Positions 34,026 to 41,466 of a DNA stretch of 64,000 nt are shown in pieces. A program made the translations under genes and the position numbers. Positions within the stretch are counted from its first letter, which is position 1. The number at the start of each line of letters is the position of its first letter. Below the pieces are notes generated by a model. That model worked only from the letters and a program-made list of their open reading frames with translations, ran no database searches and was not told the DNA's origin. This DNA is from a virus: the IMG/VR virus record IMGVR_UViG_3300029922_000005, positions 62,001 through 126,000 of that record; one strand, 5' to 3'.

Positions 34026-34628
34026 ATGGCAACTATAAAATTAACAAATAAACAGCTTACTTTAATTCAAAGGGCTTTAGATTTATATTCAAGAATTGGA
34101 ATTTTACAACTAAATGAAATTGTATCACATCCAACTATTGATAAATGTATAACTGATCAATTTACAGTTAAAAAAACTCTTGAAGTTGGTGATGATACTA
34201 TGAGAGGAAAAATAGTTGAAATAGGTGAAGATTTTATAAAAACAGAAGGTAGTTGGGGTAATGGAAATGAAATAAGAACTTGGAATGACATTAAAAATAT
34301 AAAAATGTCGCCAGATTGGTCAAAATTGCAATTTACTCGTGATGAAATTGATAAAAAATTAAAAGAAATTAAATATTTAATTACGGGAGATATCACTTTT
34401 TATAATGGAGATTTTGGAATTTATAATCCACAAACTGATGAAACATGTAGAGAAGCTTATGATATTTTACAAGTTATAAGATACGAATTCTGGAAAAATC
34501 AAAAAGATAAAAGTAATTATACAGTAGACTCATCTATTACTAAATCTACAATGGATTATTCTGTTGAAGTTAAATTAGATACATTACAAGAATTAAGAAA
34601 AAGAAAAATTAACAAATTAAATCAATAA
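34026..34628 (+). CDS. hypothetical protein with inserted beta domain
   Basis: 200 residues. The N-terminal helix TNKQLTLIQRALDLYSRIG and the C-terminal helices (REAYDILQVIRYEFWKN; LQELRKRKINKL) flank a beta-type insertion (LEVGDDTMRGKIVEIGEDFIKTEGSWG) that looks SH3-like. A common-looking phage protein; function unknown. Confidence 0.7.
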   Translation: MATIKLTNKQLTLIQRALDLYSRIGILQLNEIVSHPTIDKCITDQFTVKKTLEVGDDTMRGKIVEIGEDFIKTEGSWGNGNEIRTWNDIKNIKMSPDWSKLQFTRDEIDKKLKEIKYLITGDITFYNGDFGIYNPQTDETCREAYDILQVIRYEFWKNQKDKSNYTVDSSITKSTMDYSVEVKLDTLQELRKRKINKLNQ

Positions 34629-34629
34629 T

Positions 34630-34800
34630 ATGAATTACTACTTTTTTTTATACGGAGAAACCTTAATTTGGTGTGCATCAGAGAAAGATTTTAATATTAT
34701 GCTTCATGATAATAAATATAAATACATGGGAACAATATTAGAACGTGGAATTAGTACTGGACCAAATATTGAACCATTTAACGGAAAAAACTTATGCTAA
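34630..34800 (+). CDS. small hypothetical protein, 56 aa
   Basis: ATG 34630 reads MNYYFFLYGETLIWCASEKD ... NIEPFNGKNLC-stop. It fits tightly between the genes at 34026 and 34794, overlaps the latter by 7 bases and has normal-looking composition, so it is likely real. Confidence 0.65.
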   Translation: MNYYFFLYGETLIWCASEKDFNIMLHDNKYKYMGTILERGISTGPNIEPFNGKNLC

Positions 34801-35225
34801 ATTTAATTTTTATTTTATTTATTGGAATATTTCTTTCATTTGAAATTCATAAACTGTTCAGAGCTAATCTATTTTATAGAATTACCACAATTTCAGTTTA
34901 TTATGGTAAAAATATACAAAAAAAATTGAATTCTAATATGTTATCGTTATTTTCTAAAATAGCACTTGCTGATATTATTTATTCAATTATAACACTGATA
35001 GGAATATTTACAATAAATTTTGAATTGTTCTTTATTTTAATATTAATGTCATTTATAAAAACATTTTCTTTTAAATATTTAAAAAATATAAATATAAGAA
35101 AATTAATTTTAATAATTGACTCAGTTTTATCAATATTAATATTAACTATAATACTAATAAATTTATTATTCTATAAAATACCTGATATAGTATTACTTAC
35201 AAATTTATATAAACAAATATTTTAA
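34794..35225 (+). CDS. integral membrane protein
   Basis: 143 residues with about four hydrophobic segments (LIFILFIGIFLSF; ALADIIYSIITLIGIFTI; LFFILILMSFI; LILIIDSVLSILILTIILINLLF) and short basic loops. No family recognised. Confidence 0.7.
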   Translation: MLNLIFILFIGIFLSFEIHKLFRANLFYRITTISVYYGKNIQKKLNSNMLSLFSKIALADIIYSIITLIGIFTINFELFFILILMSFIKTFSFKYLKNINIRKLILIIDSVLSILILTIILINLLFYKIPDIVLLTNLYKQIF

Positions 35226-35231
35226 TAAATT

Positions 35232-35438
35232 ATGAATATAGAATCTGAAGCAATTTATCGTGAAATAAAGAAAGTAATACCAACTCTAAATATAATAATT
35301 ACTTATAACACTGGAATTGTAATGATTGAAAATAATATTAAATATTCTACTCAAGTACCAATGACAGAAGATATGATACAATGCTATTTAGCAGGATTAT
35401 ATGAAGGTACAGTAGGTGGACTTAAATATTTAAAATAA
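35232..35438 (+). CDS. small hypothetical protein
   Basis: 68 residues (MNIESEAIYREIKKVIPTLN ... EDMIQCYLAGLYEGTVGGLKYL). Its stop overlaps the next start by one base (TAATG). Function unknown. Confidence 0.65.
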   Translation: MNIESEAIYREIKKVIPTLNIIITYNTGIVMIENNIKYSTQVPMTEDMIQCYLAGLYEGTVGGLKYLK

Positions 35439-36148
35439 TGAATGATCAAATAAAATTAATAAATTCTCCAATTAAAGTAATTTGTATTGATACAAAAGAT
35501 GCAATAAATTTAATAAAAGGTGGAATATATTATGCTATTAATTTATATCAATATGATAATGAAACAAATAAGCGTGTTGTTATAAAAGGATTGAGTACTT
35601 ATTCTGCAGAAAAATTCAAATTAGAAAATGATGAATTATTAATTAATCATGAATTGTTTCGTATTACTGATAAATATTTAGATAGTTATAATATTAATTA
35701 TGTTGGACAATATATTAGAAGTAGATATAGCTCAAAATTAATTAAAGAAAATGAAATATACTACGTAGAAAAACAATATTCTAATGATTATATAAAAGTT
35801 AAAGGAATAAAAAATAAATTATCAACATATAATTTTTGTGAAGTTAGTATAAGAGAGCAAAGAGAATTAAAATTAAATCAAATAAACGGAAATATTATAA
35901 AAATATCTCGTACTCCAAATGATTTTGAAAGTTATTCAGAAATAGAAAAACTTAATATTTTTTTAAAATCGTTAACAATGTCATTATCAGATATTAATAA
36001 AATAGAAAATTCTGACACTTTAAAAATAGATATTAAGCAAATGATATTAAATAGATTAAAAAAATATAGTAATATTGAAGAATTTTCTGAAAAATTTTTT
36101 AACCTTAATATAAAAAGCATAATTGATAAATATAGCAAAACCACATAA
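35438..36148 (+). CDS. hypothetical protein with SH3-like repeats
   Basis: 236 residues. Two barrel-like units (VICIDTKDAINLIKGGIYYAINLYQYD; RSRYSSKLIKENEIYYVEKQY) resemble the GDK/YYI small proteins; the C-terminal 80 residues are helical. Function unknown. Confidence 0.7.
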   Translation: MNDQIKLINSPIKVICIDTKDAINLIKGGIYYAINLYQYDNETNKRVVIKGLSTYSAEKFKLENDELLINHELFRITDKYLDSYNINYVGQYIRSRYSSKLIKENEIYYVEKQYSNDYIKVKGIKNKLSTYNFCEVSIREQRELKLNQINGNIIKISRTPNDFESYSEIEKLNIFLKSLTMSLSDINKIENSDTLKIDIKQMILNRLKKYSNIEEFSEKFFNLNIKSIIDKYSKTT

Positions 36149-36174
36149 TTTCTATATCATAATAATGTTTGTTG

Positions 36175-36234
36175 AATAAGTACTAAGTTAGTATATCTGT
36201 GAAGATAAAAAACTTAGTACTTATTTTTTATATA
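36175..36234 (+). terminator. structured terminator with GTGA tetraloop arm
   Basis: AATAAGTACTAAGTT pairs perfectly with AACTTAGTACTTATT (15 bp) and is followed by T's. The 21-base loop itself folds as TATCT-GTGA-AGATA, a GNRA-closed hairpin like those at 37.2 and 37.4 kb. Confidence 0.8.
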
Positions 36235-36254
36235 TAACATAAAAAAAATAAAGC

Positions 36255-36533
36255 ATGAAATTTATTAAAACTTATGAATTTTTCGAATATAACATTCCTG
36301 AAAAAATTAAAAAATTAGCAATTGAATTAGAGTTTAAATTTAGAACTACAAGTAAAGAAGATATGAAAAATAAAACTATCTTCCAAATTATAAAAGAACT
36401 TGGATTTGATTCAGGTGAATTATCTGGAGCTGAATTAGGACAAATTCTAATGTACCAAATGAAATTTAATAAACAAACAGATGAAGAATATCTTAAATTC
36501 TATAATGATTATAAAAAAAATCCTGAAATTTAA
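36255..36533 (+). CDS. N-terminally tagged small protein
   Basis: 92 residues, MKFIKTYEFFEYNIPEKIKKLAIELEFKF, without an NKFN end. Helical throughout; GFDSGELSGAELGQILMYQM is its most distinctive part. Function unknown. Confidence 0.7.
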   Translation: MKFIKTYEFFEYNIPEKIKKLAIELEFKFRTTSKEDMKNKTIFQIIKELGFDSGELSGAELGQILMYQMKFNKQTDEEYLKFYNDYKKNPEI

Positions 36534-36550
36534 ATTTCAGGATTTTTTTG
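36519..36550 (+). terminator. intrinsic terminator
   Basis: CCTGAAATTT / AAATTTCAGG with a T-run; its left arm is inside the final codons of the preceding gene. Confidence 0.85.
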
Positions 36551-36627
36551 TTCTTTCTCTAAGATTTGAACTTAGTCATTCATTGTCAGAAAATGATATG
36601 CTATCATTACATCAAGAAAGAATATTG

Positions 36628-36713
36628 TCGCCTTGGTGGGGTTCGAACCCACAAGCTCACAATGAGCATCAGTTTCAAAGACTGAAATGTTTAGCCAATT
36701 CCATCACAAGGCA
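36628..36713 (-). tRNA. tRNA with UUG anticodon and class II (Leu-like) body
   Basis: An 86-nt cloverleaf. Acceptor TGCCTTG/CAAGGCG (first pair U-G); D stem ATG/CAT with 12-nt loop GAATTGGCTAAA; anticodon stem TCAGT/ACTGA with loop CTTTGAA, anticodon TTG; long variable arm GCTCA-TTG-TGAGC; T arm GTGGG-TTCGAAC-CCCAC; discriminator A; no encoded CCA. UUG reads the Gln codon CAA, but the long variable arm, 3-bp D stem and A73 are typical of tRNA-Leu. Anticodon and body therefore disagree on amino-acid identity. Apart from this tRNA and the leader at 36808, 36534-36907 holds only hairpins. Confidence 0.9.
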
Positions 36714-36723
36714 GTATATTAAC

Positions 36724-36747
36724 AAAAAACCCAACATAAAATGTTGG
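36724..36747 (-). terminator. intrinsic terminator 2 upstream of the tRNA
   Basis: On the minus strand CCCAACAT-TTT-ATGTTGGG is followed by TTTTTT, ending 11 bases before the tRNA. Confidence 0.8.
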
Positions 36748-36749
36748 GC

Positions 36750-36781
36750 ACAAAAAAACCCAAACCATTTCAGGATTGGGT
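36750..36781 (-). terminator. intrinsic terminator 1 / attenuator upstream of the tRNA
   Basis: On the minus strand ACCCAA-T-CC-loop-GG-T-TTGGGT is followed by seven T's. The left arm ACCCAATC is also perfectly complementary to GATTGGGT at 36804-36811, so an antiterminator hairpin is possible. Confidence 0.7.
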
Positions 36782-36807
36782 AAAAAACAGACATGACTCT
36801 AACCCAA

Positions 36808-36840
36808 TCAAACGTAAGTTTGTTGTTGTTGCTGAATCAT
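36808..36840 (-). CDS. possible glutamine-rich leader peptide MIQQQQQTYV
   Basis: Ten codons with five consecutive Gln codons (one CAG, four CAA). The stop codon is embedded in the arm that would pair with the terminator, so a ribosome reaching the stop would cover that arm. This is the classical layout of amino-acid attenuation in front of a tRNA that reads CAA. Confidence 0.45.
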   Translation of the reverse strand: MIQQQQQTYV

Positions 36841-36907
36841 GTTTGAAATATTATTATTCATAAGAATTTTAATTTTTGTTTGTAATGTATATAGTAATAT
36901 AATTTTA

Positions 36908-37111
36908 TTAAGTTTTTTCTATTTTTAAATTTTCTAAATCTTTTTTTGTTGCAATTTCGAATAATTGAATATATTCATGTAATTCCAAATCACATAATCT
37001 TTTTTTATCAAATAATCTTAGCATAGTTTCCCATCTATCGGCTTCATTCCAATCTAATAAATAATAATATCCTCTATCTGGAACCTGAGTATCATCTATT
37101 AATTCTTTCAT
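36908..37111 (-). CDS. small hypothetical protein
   Basis: 67 residues (MKELIDDTQVPDRGYYYLLDWNEADRW...KKRLCDLELHEYIQLFEIATKKDL). Trp/Asp-rich, helical C-terminus. Preceded by the duplicated promoter/hairpin leader; function unknown. Confidence 0.7.
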   Translation of the reverse strand: MKELIDDTQVPDRGYYYLLDWNEADRWETMLRLFDKKRLCDLELHEYIQLFEIATKKDLENLKIEKT

Positions 37112-37288
37112 ATTTTTAATTTTTTAATTTATTAAACTTCCTTACTGAATATATCAGTAAGGAAGTCTTTCTAAAAACTAAGTAATACAACTAACAAAAT
37201 TTAACAAAAAGAAACATCTTTTGCTTCACAGCAAATTGTAGATGTAAAAAGAAATCCAAAGATAAGTAAAATATTTTATTCCTACAAT
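37112..37288 (-). promoter_or_regulatory. promoter and structured leader, copy B
   Basis: -7 box TATCTTTG at 37257-37264 (minus) with TTG at 37285-37287, a 20-base spacer. The leader of about 140 nt contains a hairpin at 37214-37245 (outer stem ACATCT/AGATGT, inner TTTGCT-GTGA-AGCAAA) and a second hairpin at 37138-37166 (CTTCCTTACTGA/TCAGTAAGGAAG), and ends at the ATG of 36908-37111. Confidence 0.65.
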
Positions 37289-37339
37289 AGGAAAATGATT
37301 TTATTTATAAAAATATTATATATTGATGTCTTTTAATAT

Positions 37340-37494
37340 TTTAATTTTATTAAACTCTCTTACTGATAAACAGCAAGAGAGTTTTTTATAAAACAATATA
37401 ACTAATAAAATTAAAAATTAAATATCTCTTGCTTCACAACAAATAGATATTAAAATCAAATACAAAGATAATATAAATATTTTTATTGTGCAAG
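37340..37494 (-). ncRNA. promoter and structured RNA, copy A
   Basis: Same order as copy B: TTG at 37491-37493, TATCTTTG 37463-37470, GTGA hairpin at 37421-37451 (outer stem AATATCT/AGATATT, inner TTGTT/AGCAA) and a second hairpin at 37354-37382 (CTCTCTT..AAGAGAG). Relative to B the outer stem differs on both arms so that pairing is kept. No ORF follows. On the plus strand the second hairpin has a T6 tail and could be a terminator. Nothing else is seen in 37289-37340. Confidence 0.55.
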
Positions 37495-37523
37495 TTTTTT
37501 ATATATAAATAAAAAATATTTTT

Positions 37524-37964
37524 ATGAAACATTTAAAAACATTTAAAATATACGAAACAGGAGAATGGAGTAGAGATGTAAATTGGAACTATGTTAAAGA
37601 TAATCCTGATGATGATAGTGAAGAAGCAAGTTTAATTAGGTATTTAGAAGAAAGATTAGATTATATAATTTCAAATTTAGATAATGATACTATATTAAAA
37701 ATAAAAGATATTAGAGGACACGATTTATATCAAGGTGCTTATGCTATAGTTAGTATATTTGGGAAAACATATAAAATTTGGAGTATGGAAAGTTCTGGAT
37801 TAGAAGATGAATTATATATTGAAGGATTTCCAATTAACAATTTAGATGAAAATTCTAATCCTGGATATGTTGGTGACACAGAAAATATAGCAGAATTATT
37901 AAATAGTATTAATGAAGTTGGAGGAATTGAAATATATAAAACAACAAATAAATTTAACATATAA
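37524..37964 (+). CDS. tagged cassette protein
   Basis: 146 residues, MKHLKTFKIYETGEWSRDVNW ... TTNKFNI. The body is acidic, with LKIKDIRGHDLYQGAYAIVSIFGKTYKIW. Function unknown. Confidence 0.75.
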   Translation: MKHLKTFKIYETGEWSRDVNWNYVKDNPDDDSEEASLIRYLEERLDYIISNLDNDTILKIKDIRGHDLYQGAYAIVSIFGKTYKIWSMESSGLEDELYIEGFPINNLDENSNPGYVGDTENIAELLNSINEVGGIEIYKTTNKFNI

Positions 37965-37965
37965 T

Positions 37966-38457
37966 ATGATAACAAAATTTAATATATTTACTCTAAATGA
38001 GACTATGATATCTCATGATACACGTGAGTTACGCAGTGGTAATTATTTAACATTAGAAAGATTAGAAAATGGGAATCTTAAAATATCATTAACTGAAGAA
38101 GGAAAAGAAAAAGTTGAAGAAGATATTGATATAAAGGAAGCAGATTTTTTTGATTATTTTGAAAATATATCTTCAAACTCTGAATTATTATATATTTATA
38201 ATATTTCTGATATTGGTATTATGATGGAAGCTCCTTGTATTACAATAGGATATTATATTGATGATTCTGGTGAATTAACTGACGAAGGTAATGAAGATTA
38301 CTCAGAAATTTTTTATTATGCTGATTATGCTATTAAAAATTTCACAGAAGAATTAAAAAATAACGGATTTGTAATATTCCAAACATCTGGTGTATTAACT
38401 CCAGAAGAATTTGAAGAATTTAAATTAAATAAATCAGCAAACAAATTTAACATATGA
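37966..38457 (+). CDS. tagged cassette protein
   Basis: 163 residues from ATG 37966 (MITKFNIFTLNETM), immediately after the previous stop; a longer ORF start at 37912 lies within the upstream gene and is rejected. Acidic body, ends KSANKFNI. ATGA overlap with the next gene. Confidence 0.75.
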   Translation: MITKFNIFTLNETMISHDTRELRSGNYLTLERLENGNLKISLTEEGKEKVEEDIDIKEADFFDYFENISSNSELLYIYNISDIGIMMEAPCITIGYYIDDSGELTDEGNEDYSEIFYYADYAIKNFTEELKNNGFVIFQTSGVLTPEEFEEFKLNKSANKFNI

Positions 38458-38786
38458 TAACAAATTTTAAAATATTTGAAGAAAATGACGATATATATTT
38501 TTCAGTAGGTGATGAAGTAATATGCATTCACGGTGAAAAAAGGAAAAATTATAATAGTACTGAACCAAAAGAAGGTAAAAAATATTTAGTATTAAAAATA
38601 TATGAGGAAAATTTTGATGATGAAGGAAATCCATTTATAATTGATCATCAATATGTAACAGAAAAATATAAAGGGGATTGGTGGATTGACGTTAAAGACA
38701 TAAAACATAATATAATTTTAAATCAATGCTTAGCTAATGATTTTAAATCAGAAATTATATTAGCATCAAACAAATTTAATTTATAA
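38454..38786 (+). CDS. tagged cassette protein, SH3-like
   Basis: 110 residues, MITNFKIFEENDDIYFSVGDEVICIHGEK ... GKKYLVLKIYEE ... WWIDVKDIKHNIIL ... ASNKFNL. Same MITNFK variant and GD-V-C opening as 24586-24855. Confidence 0.8.
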   Translation: MITNFKIFEENDDIYFSVGDEVICIHGEKRKNYNSTEPKEGKKYLVLKIYEENFDDEGNPFIIDHQYVTEKYKGDWWIDVKDIKHNIILNQCLANDFKSEIILASNKFNL

Positions 38787-38815
38787 AAAAAGCTACTAAA
38801 TTTTTAGTAGCTTTT
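38786..38815 (+). terminator. intrinsic terminator
   Basis: AAAAAGCTACTAAA / TTTAGTAGCTTTTT with a short loop after the cassette stop codon. Confidence 0.85.
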
Positions 38816-38860
38816 TAATTAATCTAATTTTTTACTTAGTAATAGTTGTATATATTACAA

Positions 38861-39412
38861 TTATACAGCTTTCACAGGTACTGTTGTAGTATCTGTTACA
38901 GTTTCTACTACTTTAACAGGTACTGTTGTAGCATCTGTTATTAAAGCGTCTACTACTTTAACAGGCTCTTCTGTTGTAGTTTTTTCTGCATCTGATTTAA
39001 CATCAGATATAATTTTTTCAATATTAGCAACAAAAGTTTTAACGTCATCAACGGTAGTAACAATTGAATTTTTTGATTTTTCTTTAAAATCTAAAATAAT
39101 TTTCTCAATTTTAGAAACAATATCTTCAACATTAGCAACTTCTGTGACAAATGTCTTTTTAACATTATCAACATCTGTTACAATTGAATCTTTAATTTCA
39201 TCAACTTTAGTAACAATTGAATCTTTTACATCAATAACATCTTTAACGATATCATCGACTTTAGTAACAACTGAATCTTTTACATTATCAACGTCTTTTA
39301 CGACATTATCTGCATTAGTAATAATTGTTTTAGAATTATTTTTATACCAACCAATTCCAAAAATAAGTGCTAACACACCAAAAACAATAGTCAAAATTTG
39401 AAATATTCCCAT
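38861..39412 (-). CDS. membrane-anchored repetitive coiled protein
   Basis: 183 residues. A single N-terminal transmembrane segment (FQILTIVFGVLALIFGIGWY) is followed by at least five repeats of about 15 residues built on V-K-D-S-(I/V)-V-T-K-V-D-x-(I/V), then a Val/Thr/Pro tail with two copies of TTVPVKVVE. Looks like an elongated helical bundle or apolipoprotein-like rod outside the membrane. Function unknown. Confidence 0.75.
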   Translation of the reverse strand: MGIFQILTIVFGVLALIFGIGWYKNNSKTIITNADNVVKDVDNVKDSVVTKVDDIVKDVIDVKDSIVTKVDEIKDSIVTDVDNVKKTFVTEVANVEDIVSKIEKIILDFKEKSKNSIVTTVDDVKTFVANIEKIISDVKSDAEKTTTEEPVKVVDALITDATTVPVKVVETVTDTTTVPVKAV

Positions 39413-39478
39413 AATCTTTTTTCTTTTTTATATTATAATAATTTGAATAAGTTTAAAATTTAATCAAAATAATTATAT

Positions 39479-40075
39479 TTATTTCCAAATATATAATCCT
39501 TTATTATCTATAAATCCTTTACAATAGTCAATTTTTATATTATAATTAGGAAAAACATAAATCATAAATTTTTTATATAATAATATCTTTTTTTCTAAAA
39601 AAGTATTACCTATTATAAATATTTTATCAACTGTAAAATTATTTAATATATCACTAATTCTAAGCAGAACTTCTTTTTCTTCATTTAATCCAGTTAATTC
39701 TTCATAATTTATATCATCAATATCATATTTACTTAATGTAAAAGATATATACCAAACAAAATCTGATGATATATCTTTATTGTAATTTTTTATAGGAATT
39801 AAATCTATTCTATATTCAGTGTTAGAATTTGTTAAAAAATATATTTTATATCCATTAGAAGGTATATAATTTGTATATTGTTTATCAAATTTAAACTTTT
39901 CAACTCTATATTTAGTATTTGTATATAATTTATCAAATGATTCAATTATAATATTTTCATTAAATTTTTCAAATGTATAAATTTTCAAAAACCTATCTAT
40001 TCTATCAGTATTATATTTACTGATATATTTTTTATATGTTTCATTAGTTACTATTATGCTCTTAGTTTTTATCAT
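39479..40075 (-). CDS. hypothetical protein
   Basis: 198 residues (MIKTKSIIVTNETYKKYISKY...). Mixed alpha/beta with GYKIYFLTNSNTEYRIDLIPI and KIFIIGNTFLEKKILLYKKF. It starts directly against the stop of the ligase-like gene and is probably its partner; no family recognised. Confidence 0.7.
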   Translation of the reverse strand: MIKTKSIIVTNETYKKYISKYNTDRIDRFLKIYTFEKFNENIIIESFDKLYTNTKYRVEKFKFDKQYTNYIPSNGYKIYFLTNSNTEYRIDLIPIKNYNKDISSDFVWYISFTLSKYDIDDINYEELTGLNEEKEVLLRISDILNNFTVDKIFIIGNTFLEKKILLYKKFMIYVFPNYNIKIDYCKGFIDNKGLYIWK

Positions 40076-41410
40076 TTAAAATTTACCTTTTTTTATATCA
40101 AAAGGTTTACCTCCTTTTAATTCTTCTTTAGGATTTTCTTTCTTTTTTTCTCCACCTGAAGGTATTTCTGCTCCTAATTTTTTTACGTCAGGATAAATAT
40201 TTTTTTCTGAATCAGTATTAAAATTAACATTAAAATAATCTTTAAAATTCAATAAATCATTATTTCTCAATAAATATTCACGATTCACTTTCAGCATATT
40301 ATCCAAATAAATAGAAATTTTATCTACTTCTCTATTAAACATTTCTAAAGTTTTTTCGTTAAAAATGCCAATAGGCTTCTTTAATTTTTTATTAAATGAA
40401 CTCAATATAAGTTTAAAAATATACTCAATTTTATCATCAGATTTTATATAATCAATTGTTTTATCATTCTTCAATAAAAATGTATTGATTTTAAATTTAT
40501 CCTCTGAAAAAAATGTAGGTATTGATAAATTCCAATCTTTTATTTCTTTAGTAATATTCTCAACATAATCATTAAATATTGCTGAAATTAATTCAATATA
40601 TAATTCTTCTTTTGTAATCTCTTTTAGTTTTATTTTATCAAAACTAATAAGTTGTAAAAATTCTAAGAAATTTAATAATATTAACGAATAATTCTCTAAA
40701 TAATCTGTTCTACTATCAAGATTCATTTTTTCATACGACGGATTTAATATCTCAAATGAAAATTCATCATCTCCGTTTATTCTAACTATTATCTTTTCTA
40801 AATTATCATTGAAACTATCCATTAAAAATGAATTGTTTAATTGAGGATTTAATATCTTATAAAAAAAATATGCAAAATTAGATTCTCCATATACATAATC
40901 TAAATCTTCTTTTGATGTATGTAAGAACAAGTTAATTACCTCTAACTGCTTATCATTCAATTTACCTTTAAATATCACTGGTAATGCATCTACGTTGAAT
41001 AATTTAGCATATTCTAATATCTCATTGTAATTATATTTATATTTTGTACCTTTAACTATACACGTTAATATTAAATTATTCTTCGGAATTTTCTTATATT
41101 CAATATTACCTGGCTGATTATCTGGAAAATATTCAAAACAAAACCACCAAGTTTTTGATAATAAATTAGTTACAAAATCCGGTAATGTGTAAAAATATTG
41201 AAATACGAAATTATAATATTTTTGTATAGCTAAATCTACAAAATTTAGATCTGTATTATTAATTGATTTTGGTCTTATTGAGAATTTATTTCCGTCCCAT
41301 TGTACAAATACTTGAGATCCTTGAATATCTTCATATATTAATAATTCTTTATCTTTTAATTGACTTATTAAGTCATCAGGTTGGTTGTTTAATTTGATTA
41401 TTTGTGTCAT
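40076..41410 (-). CDS. RNA-ligase-like protein lacking the catalytic lysine
   Basis: 444 residues. LLIYEDIQGSQVFVQWDG (23-40) occupies the place of ligase motif I (E-K-x-D-G), followed by FSIRPKS (motif Ia-like), WWFCFEYF (motif III/IIIa-like) and a tyrosine/proline stretch YKKIPKNNLILTCIV seen in phage ligase-like proteins. The nucleotidyl-accepting Lys is replaced by Asp28. The C-terminal 270 residues are helical, ending in a Lys/Glu/Gly/Pro tail. If the reading is right it is a catalytically dead or altered ligase fold. Confidence 0.6.
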   Translation of the reverse strand: MTQIIKLNNQPDDLISQLKDKELLIYEDIQGSQVFVQWDGNKFSIRPKSINNTDLNFVDLAIQKYYNFVFQYFYTLPDFVTNLLSKTWWFCFEYFPDNQPGNIEYKKIPKNNLILTCIVKGTKYKYNYNEILEYAKLFNVDALPVIFKGKLNDKQLEVINLFLHTSKEDLDYVYGESNFAYFFYKILNPQLNNSFLMDSFNDNLEKIIVRINGDDEFSFEILNPSYEKMNLDSRTDYLENYSLILLNFLEFLQLISFDKIKLKEITKEELYIELISAIFNDYVENITKEIKDWNLSIPTFFSEDKFKINTFLLKNDKTIDYIKSDDKIEYIFKLILSSFNKKLKKPIGIFNEKTLEMFNREVDKISIYLDNMLKVNREYLLRNNDLLNFKDYFNVNFNTDSEKNIYPDVKKLGAEIPSGGEKKKENPKEELKGGKPFDIKKGKF

Positions 41411-41466
41411 AATAATTCTTTTGTTTTTTGAATTTTTATTTATATAGTTATTTATAAAGGTTCATT

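Noticed and set aside
36724-36781. Paired hairpins as a second tRNA
   Set aside because: They lack a T arm and anticodon arm and have T-runs directly after the stems, so they are terminators.
36481-36783. Plus-strand ORF across the tRNA
   Set aside because: It reads through a tRNA and two terminators and has no family resemblance.
1343-38786. C-tag NKFN as only a by-product of the ATGA junction DNA
   Set aside because: It also appears where no gene follows closely (26585, 27432, 38786), so the protein end itself seems conserved, although the DNA may matter too.
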